A stretch of 64,000 nt of DNA from Haloimpatiens sp. FM7315 (lineage in GTDB: Bacteria; Bacillota; Clostridia; Clostridiales; Clostridiaceae). Below the pieces are notes generated by a model. It searched no databases, was not told where the DNA came from, and saw only the letters and a program-made list of their open reading frames with translations. The DNA is taken from NCBI GenBank assembly GCA_041861885.1, contig JBGVUE010000001.1, positions 2,282,001 through 2,346,000 of the forward strand, written 5' to 3'. The translations under genes were made by a program, and so were the position numbers. The first letter of the stretch is position 1, and the number at the start of each line of letters is the position of its first letter. Shown here one piece after another: positions 60,491 through 64,000 of this stretch.

Positions 60491-61150
60491 TTATTTTATT
60501 ATGCTCTCTAGTCTATTTAAATCCTCAATACTACCTATTGCAACTATTACGTCTCCTTGCTCAATAATATCCTCTGCTGAAGGAGATATGTCAATGTAAT
60601 CCCCCTTCTTTATGGCCATTACATTTATACCATAATTGGATCTTACATTTAAATCAACAAGGCTTTTTCCTTGCCACTCTGCTGGAGTTACTATTTCTGC
60701 AATGCTGTATTCTGATGACAATTCAATATAATCTAAAATATTTGAAGATACTAAATTATGAGCTACCCTAACACCCATATCTCTTTCTGGGAAAATAACT
60801 CTATCTGCACCTATCTTAAAAAGCACCTTTGCATGAAGCTTATCGTTAGCCTTAGCTATTATATGACTAACTCCTAATTCCTTAGCCAAAAGCGTAGCCA
60901 TTACACTAGATTGCATATTAGAACCAATACTAATTACTGCTACATCAAAGTTTTTTATGCCTAAAGCCTTAAGACTGTTTTCATCTGTAGCATCTGCCTG
61001 TACTGCATGAGTAACTCTATCAGATATGCTTTGAATCACATCCTCATCAGAATCCACAGCCAAAACATCATTACCTAATTTATACAATGTCTCTGCTACA
61101 GAACTTCCAAATCTTCCAAGTCCTATAACAACATATTGTTTAACACTCAT
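60491..61150 (-). CDS. ktrA: Potassium uptake regulatory subunit KtrA/TrkA
   Basis: About 219 residues from ATG 61150 (MSVKQYVVIGLGRFG), which has GGAGTG upstream. The frame is open to 61159. It has an N-terminal RCK domain with NAD-binding VIGLGRFGSSVAETLYKLG and ADATDENSLKALGIKNFD, then a C-terminal TrkA_C ligand domain (AEIVTPAEWQGKSLVDLNVRSNYGINVMAI). RCK_C domains of this kind bind c-di-AMP and control the partner channel by octameric ring movement. It follows ktrB by 11 bp. It appears intact. Confidence 0.93.
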   Translation of the reverse strand: MSVKQYVVIGLGRFGSSVAETLYKLGNDVLAVDSDEDVIQSISDRVTHAVQADATDENSLKALGIKNFDVAVISIGSNMQSSVMATLLAKELGVSHIIAKANDKLHAKVLFKIGADRVIFPERDMGVRVAHNLVSSNILDYIELSSEYSIAEIVTPAEWQGKSLVDLNVRSNYGINVMAIKKGDYIDISPSAEDIIEQGDVIVAIGSIEDLNRLESIIK

Positions 61151-61161
61151 AATACACACTC

Positions 61162-62501
61162 CTATCCAACTAATATTTTGTCTTCTGGATATTTAATAGA
61201 AGTTTTCTTTTTATTCTTAGCTAATGCTAGTGCCAAAGTCATTGGACCAACTCTTCCTGAATACATAGTCAATGCCAAAACTATTTTACCTATAACCGTA
61301 AGTTTTGGAGTAAGACCCAAAGTTAACCCTACTGTTCCAAAAGCAGAAATAGCTTCGTACAAAATATACTCAAAAGAAAAAGCACTTTCCGTTATAGACA
61401 ATATCATAGTAACTGTAATTACTAGTCCTAAACTTACAACTGTTATAGCAAACCCTCTGTATACTAGTTCTTTATTTATTCTCTTTTTAAATACCTCAGT
61501 TTCTTCTTTACCTTTAATAACAGAAATAACCGTCATTAAAATAAGTCCCGCTGTAGAAGTTTTTATACCTCCAGCTGTAGACCCTGGTGAACCACCTATA
61601 AACATAAATATATCAGTTAAAAACTTTCCAGCAGTACTCATATCCGAAGTAGATATAGAGTTAAAGCCTGCAGTTCTAGGCGTTACAGCAGCAAAAAAGA
61701 AGATAATATTTTCTCAAAAATACCTTTTCCAGCTAAAGTTCCAGGATTATTGCTCTCAAATAAAAACATAAGAACAGTACCACTTATTATTAAAAATGCA
61801 GTCATACTTATTACAAGCTTAGAATGTAGGGAAAGTCTTTTTGATGTTTTGTAATTATAAAGCTCCGCCCATACAAAAAAGCCTAATCCGCCAATTACTA
61901 TAAGTAAGGATATAGTAATTATCACAACTGCATTATTTGAATAAGGAACTAAACTGTTCCCTGTTAAATCAAAGCCAGCATTACAAAAGGCTGAAACTGA
62001 ATGAAATATACTAAAATATAATCCTTTTAAAAGTCCATATTCAGGTATAAACTGTGTTGACAATAATAATGCACCCATACCCTCTACAAAGAAAGTAAAA
62101 CACAAAACGTATCTAGACATTTTTACTATTCCTTGAAGGGAAAAAGAATTCATAGCTTCCTGCATTATAAGCCTTTCCTTTAAGGTAATTCTCTTACCTA
62201 GTATAAGGGAAAACATTGTTGCAATAGTCATAAACCCAAGTCCACCTATTTCAATTAACACCAATATTATGGTTTTACCAAAATAGCTCCAATGAACACT
62301 GGTATTTAAAGTAACCAATCCTGTTACGCATACTGCTGATGTAGAAGTAAATATACAATCAATAAAAGGAGTCCTTATACCTTCAGAAGAAGATACTGGC
62401 AAATTAAGTAAAATAGCGCCTGTAAAAATTACTATAGCAAAACCTAATGCTAGTATTCGCACGGGAGTTAATTTAGGTTTACCTTTTAAAAACTCTGACA
62501 A
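61162..62501 (-). CDS. ktrB: Potassium uptake membrane subunit KtrB/TrkH (one frameshift)
   Basis: Read as 62501-61683 and 61641-61162. One base added in the A6 run at 61693-61698 joins them as SSFFAAVTPRTAGFNSIS, the third pore loop with its selectivity glycine, giving about 446 residues. The start is TTG 62501 with SD GAGGTGAT at 62513-62506. The GTG used by the longer frame lies in that SD. Four M1-P-M2 repeats are visible, for example SAVCVTGLVTLNT, NAGFDLT and GSPGSTAGGIKTST. It carries K+ across the membrane with Na+ and is gated by KtrA, whose gene follows. Confidence 0.92.
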
Positions 62502-62550
62502 AAAAATCACCTCAATTTTGAGTTAACATTAAATTATTAATTGTTATAAT

Positions 62551-62578
62551 ATTATAGCATTGTATACATTAAATTCAA
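62551..62578 (-). promoter_or_regulatory. Sigma-A-type promoter of ktrBA
   Basis: Minus strand TTGAAT (62578-62573), a 16-bp spacer and a perfect TATAAT (62556-62551), about 50 bp before ktrB. There is no room for a c-di-AMP (ydaO) riboswitch. Confidence 0.6.
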
Positions 62579-62642
62579 AACATATTATATTATTTTTAAA
62601 GCAATAGTATAATTTTATGCTAAATTTCTAATAATATAATAA

Positions 62643-62666
62643 AAAATGCGACTAAGGTCGCATTTT
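62643..62666 (-). terminator. Terminator of the infC-rpmI-rplT operon
   Basis: A perfect 10-bp stem AAAATGCGAC/GTCGCATTTT with a 4-nt loop and a T-rich tail, directly after the rplT stop. Confidence 0.88.
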
Positions 62667-62667
62667 A

Positions 62668-63024
62668 TTATTTTAAGTTTTGTTTTGCTACTTCTACTAA
62701 TTCAGTAAATGCTTTTGGATCATTTATAGCTATTTCTGAAAGCATTTTTCTATTCATAGTAATACCAGCTAATTTTATTCCATTCATGAATCTTGAATAA
62801 GAAAGTCCATTCATTCTAGTTGCTGCATTTATTCTTGCTATCCATAATGCTCTATAGTCTCTCTTTTTTAATTTTCTTCCTCTATATGAATCTCTCAAAG
62901 CTCTTATTACTGATTGATTAGCAATCTTAAAAAGCTTACTTCTTGATCCGTAATATCCTTTTGCAAGTTTCAATATTCTTTTATGTTTTTTACGAGCGTT
63001 TACTGCTCTCTTAACTCTTGCCAC
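62668..63024 (-). CDS. rplT: 50S ribosomal protein L20
   Basis: A 118-residue very basic protein, full length. It starts GTG ([26 protein letters not shown]) with SD AAAGGAGGTTTTTAAAA. The [20 protein letters not shown] and [19 protein letters not shown] segments are the family core. L20 nucleates 50S assembly on 23S rRNA and in Firmicutes represses its own operon by binding the leader. It is third after infC and rpmI. It is intact. Confidence 0.97.
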   Translation of the reverse strand: MARVKRAVNARKKHKRILKLAKGYYGSRSKLFKIANQSVIRALRDSYRGRKLKKRDYRALWIARINAATRMNGLSYSRFMNGIKLAGITMNRKMLSEIAINDPKAFTELVEVAKQNLK

Positions 63025-63051
63025 TTTTAAAAACCTCCTTTAAGCTCCAAT

Positions 63052-63249
63052 TTATAGATATGGTAATAATTTCTTCATTACTTTTTCTTGACTTTCAGAA
63101 ACGTATGAAGTTTGTCTCAAATTTCTTTTTGTCTTAGAGCTTTTCTTTGTTAAAATATGACTCTTAAACGCATTAGCTCTTTTTAACTTTCCTGTTCCTG
63201 TTTTCTTGAATCTTTTAGCTGCTCCTCTATGAGTTTTCATTTTTGGCAT
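63052..63249 (-). CDS. rpmI: 50S ribosomal protein L35
   Basis: A 65-residue basic protein of normal length: [20 protein letters not shown] at the start, then [16 protein letters not shown], and a C-terminal [27 protein letters not shown]. It lies between infC and rplT in the conserved infC-rpmI-rplT order. It is intact. Confidence 0.97.
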   Translation of the reverse strand: MPKMKTHRGAAKRFKKTGTGKLKRANAFKSHILTKKSSKTKRNLRQTSYVSESQEKVMKKLLPYL

Positions 63250-63268
63250 ACTAAATTCCTCCTCTCAA

Positions 63269-63792
63269 TTATGCTCTTTTTGGAGATAAAATCATAATCA
63301 TGTTTCTGCCTTCCAATTTAGCTTTTTTTCTATTGTACAAACGTCTTCTAATAAATTATAAAAATCATCTAATATTTTACGTCCTATATGTGAATAATCA
63401 GCTTCTCTTCCCCTGAATCTTACAGTCACTTTAACCTTGTTTTCATCAAGTAAAAATTTTCTAGCATTATTTGCTTTAACATTCAAATCATGCTCTTCAA
63501 TATTAGGACTCAATCTAACTTCTTTAATGCTAATAACTTTTTGCTTTTTCTTAGCTTCTTTTTCTTTCTTAGATTGTTCATAGATGAATTTACCATAGTC
63601 CATCACTTTACATACTGGTGGTTGAGCATTTGGTGCGATCATCACCAAGTCTAATTCTTTCTCTTCTGCAATACTCAACGCTTCTCTAGAAGAAATAACC
63701 CCTAATTGTTCTCCATCATGAGTTATAACTCTTAGCTCTTTAGCCCTAATGTCTTCATTAATTAGGTATTTCTTTTCTTTATTATTATTAAT
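63269..63792 (-). CDS. infC: Translation initiation factor IF-3 (one frameshift, probable ATT start)
   Basis: The open frame 63801-63298 starts at a GTG inside the SD. The SD AGGAGG (63806-63801) instead points to ATT at 63792, 8 nt away (ATT at 63795 gives 5 nt). Non-AUG AUU starts are known for infC in E. coli and Bacillus stearothermophilus, where IF-3 limits its own synthesis. The N-domain reads [20 protein letters not shown]. The C-terminal end is lost by one missing base in the T7 run at 63323-63329. Repair restores [19 protein letters not shown] and a stop at 63269, about 174 residues. IF-3 guards initiator tRNA selection on the 30S subunit. Confidence 0.93.
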
Positions 63793-63820
63793 AATATTCA
63801 CCTCCTGGCGGTTATTGCAT

Positions 63821-63950
63821 AAATAAAAGGACGGCCCAATAAGCCGTCCTCATATATCAAAATGATAAATTACAAATATCAATTACCTCACTAGCTATGC
63901 TGTAAGGTGAGAAACGGCTAGTTTCTACTTCCAACTTTTATAAATCAACA
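63821..63950 (-). promoter_or_regulatory. L20-type leader with attenuator upstream of infC
   Basis: The leader has a GAAACTAGCCGTTTC hairpin and a CTCAC...GTGAG stem (about 63886-63925). It ends in a terminator AGGACGGC/GCCGTCCT (63828-63850) with TTTTATTT. This is the arrangement of the Firmicutes infC-rpmI-rplT leader, where L20 binding promotes termination. The class is assigned by position and structure, not by an alignment. Confidence 0.7.
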
Positions 63951-63955
63951 ATGCT

Positions 63956-63984
63956 ATTGTACTATATTAATCACCTTATGTCAA
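63956..63984 (-). promoter_or_regulatory. Promoter of infC-rpmI-rplT
   Basis: Minus strand perfect TTGACA (63984-63979), a 17-bp spacer and TACAAT (63961-63956), about 165 bp before infC. Confidence 0.85.
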
Positions 63985-64000
63985 TACTATTCTTTGATTT

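Noticed and set aside
62514..62640. c-di-AMP (ydaO-type) riboswitch before ktrB
   Set aside because: The gap is only about 130 bp, holds a normal promoter, and shows no paired structure of the needed size.

Overview
This window looks like chromosomal DNA of a spore-forming, amino-acid-fermenting Clostridium (sensu lato). The evidence is very low GC, a gerK-type germinant receptor, Cys-rich spore-type proteins, histidine degradation through formiminoglutamate, an indolepyruvate:ferredoxin oxidoreductase next to a phosphotransbutyrylase-like enzyme, and Firmicutes RNA leaders (a T-box and an L20-type leader). I cannot name the species. Nearly all genes lie on the minus strand. The plus-strand exceptions are a PdaA-like deacetylase (503-1513), an arginine-decarboxylase family gene (32026-33518) and an unknown coiled-coil gene (35568-37114).

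The most important technical point is that about 24 genes, including essential ones (pheT, infC, trmH-like, zapA), are each broken by one to three frameshifts. I find about 33 sites, almost all at short A/T runs. At 29 of them, adding one base restores a family-typical protein. The other four need two bases added or one removed. This pattern fits homopolymer sequencing error better than gene decay, so I give merged gene coordinates and state where the repair is needed.

Layout from left to right. 1-417: start of an N6-adenine DNA methylase cut by the window edge. 503-1513: pdaA-like. 1673-7446: histidine utilisation operon (hutH, ftcD, hutI, fchA and two Gate-domain membrane proteins) with no urocanase. 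7638-23256: a 13-gene surface polysaccharide operon (PglF-type dehydratase, three GT4 enzymes, a sugar dehydrogenase and acetyltransferase, an orphan solute-binding protein, two Wzy/ligase-type proteins, a GT2 enzyme, an initiating sugar transferase, a TagA-type enzyme and a flippase). 23499-27618: an operon of bactofilin, ABC ATPase, two ABC permeases and a MerR-like YhbD, with two identical 19-bp repeats at its promoter and before its first gene. 27904-31804: TPR protein, phosphohexomutase and ribosomal L25. 32026-37767: arginine decarboxylase, an unknown protein, and two Cys-rich spore-type proteins around a coiled-coil protein.

37909-41166: ptb-iorA-iorB, which would convert aromatic 2-oxo acids to aryl-acetyl phosphates. 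41325-45352: gerK receptor operon. 45438-51762: FMN-dependent alpha-hydroxyacid dehydrogenase, DUF523, mutS2 and U32 peptidase. 51913-54991: oligopeptide-binding protein and a lone glycosyltransferase. 55111-63801: zapA, pheT, pheS (T-box), trmH-like, ktrA, ktrB, rplT, rpmI and infC with its leader and promoter.
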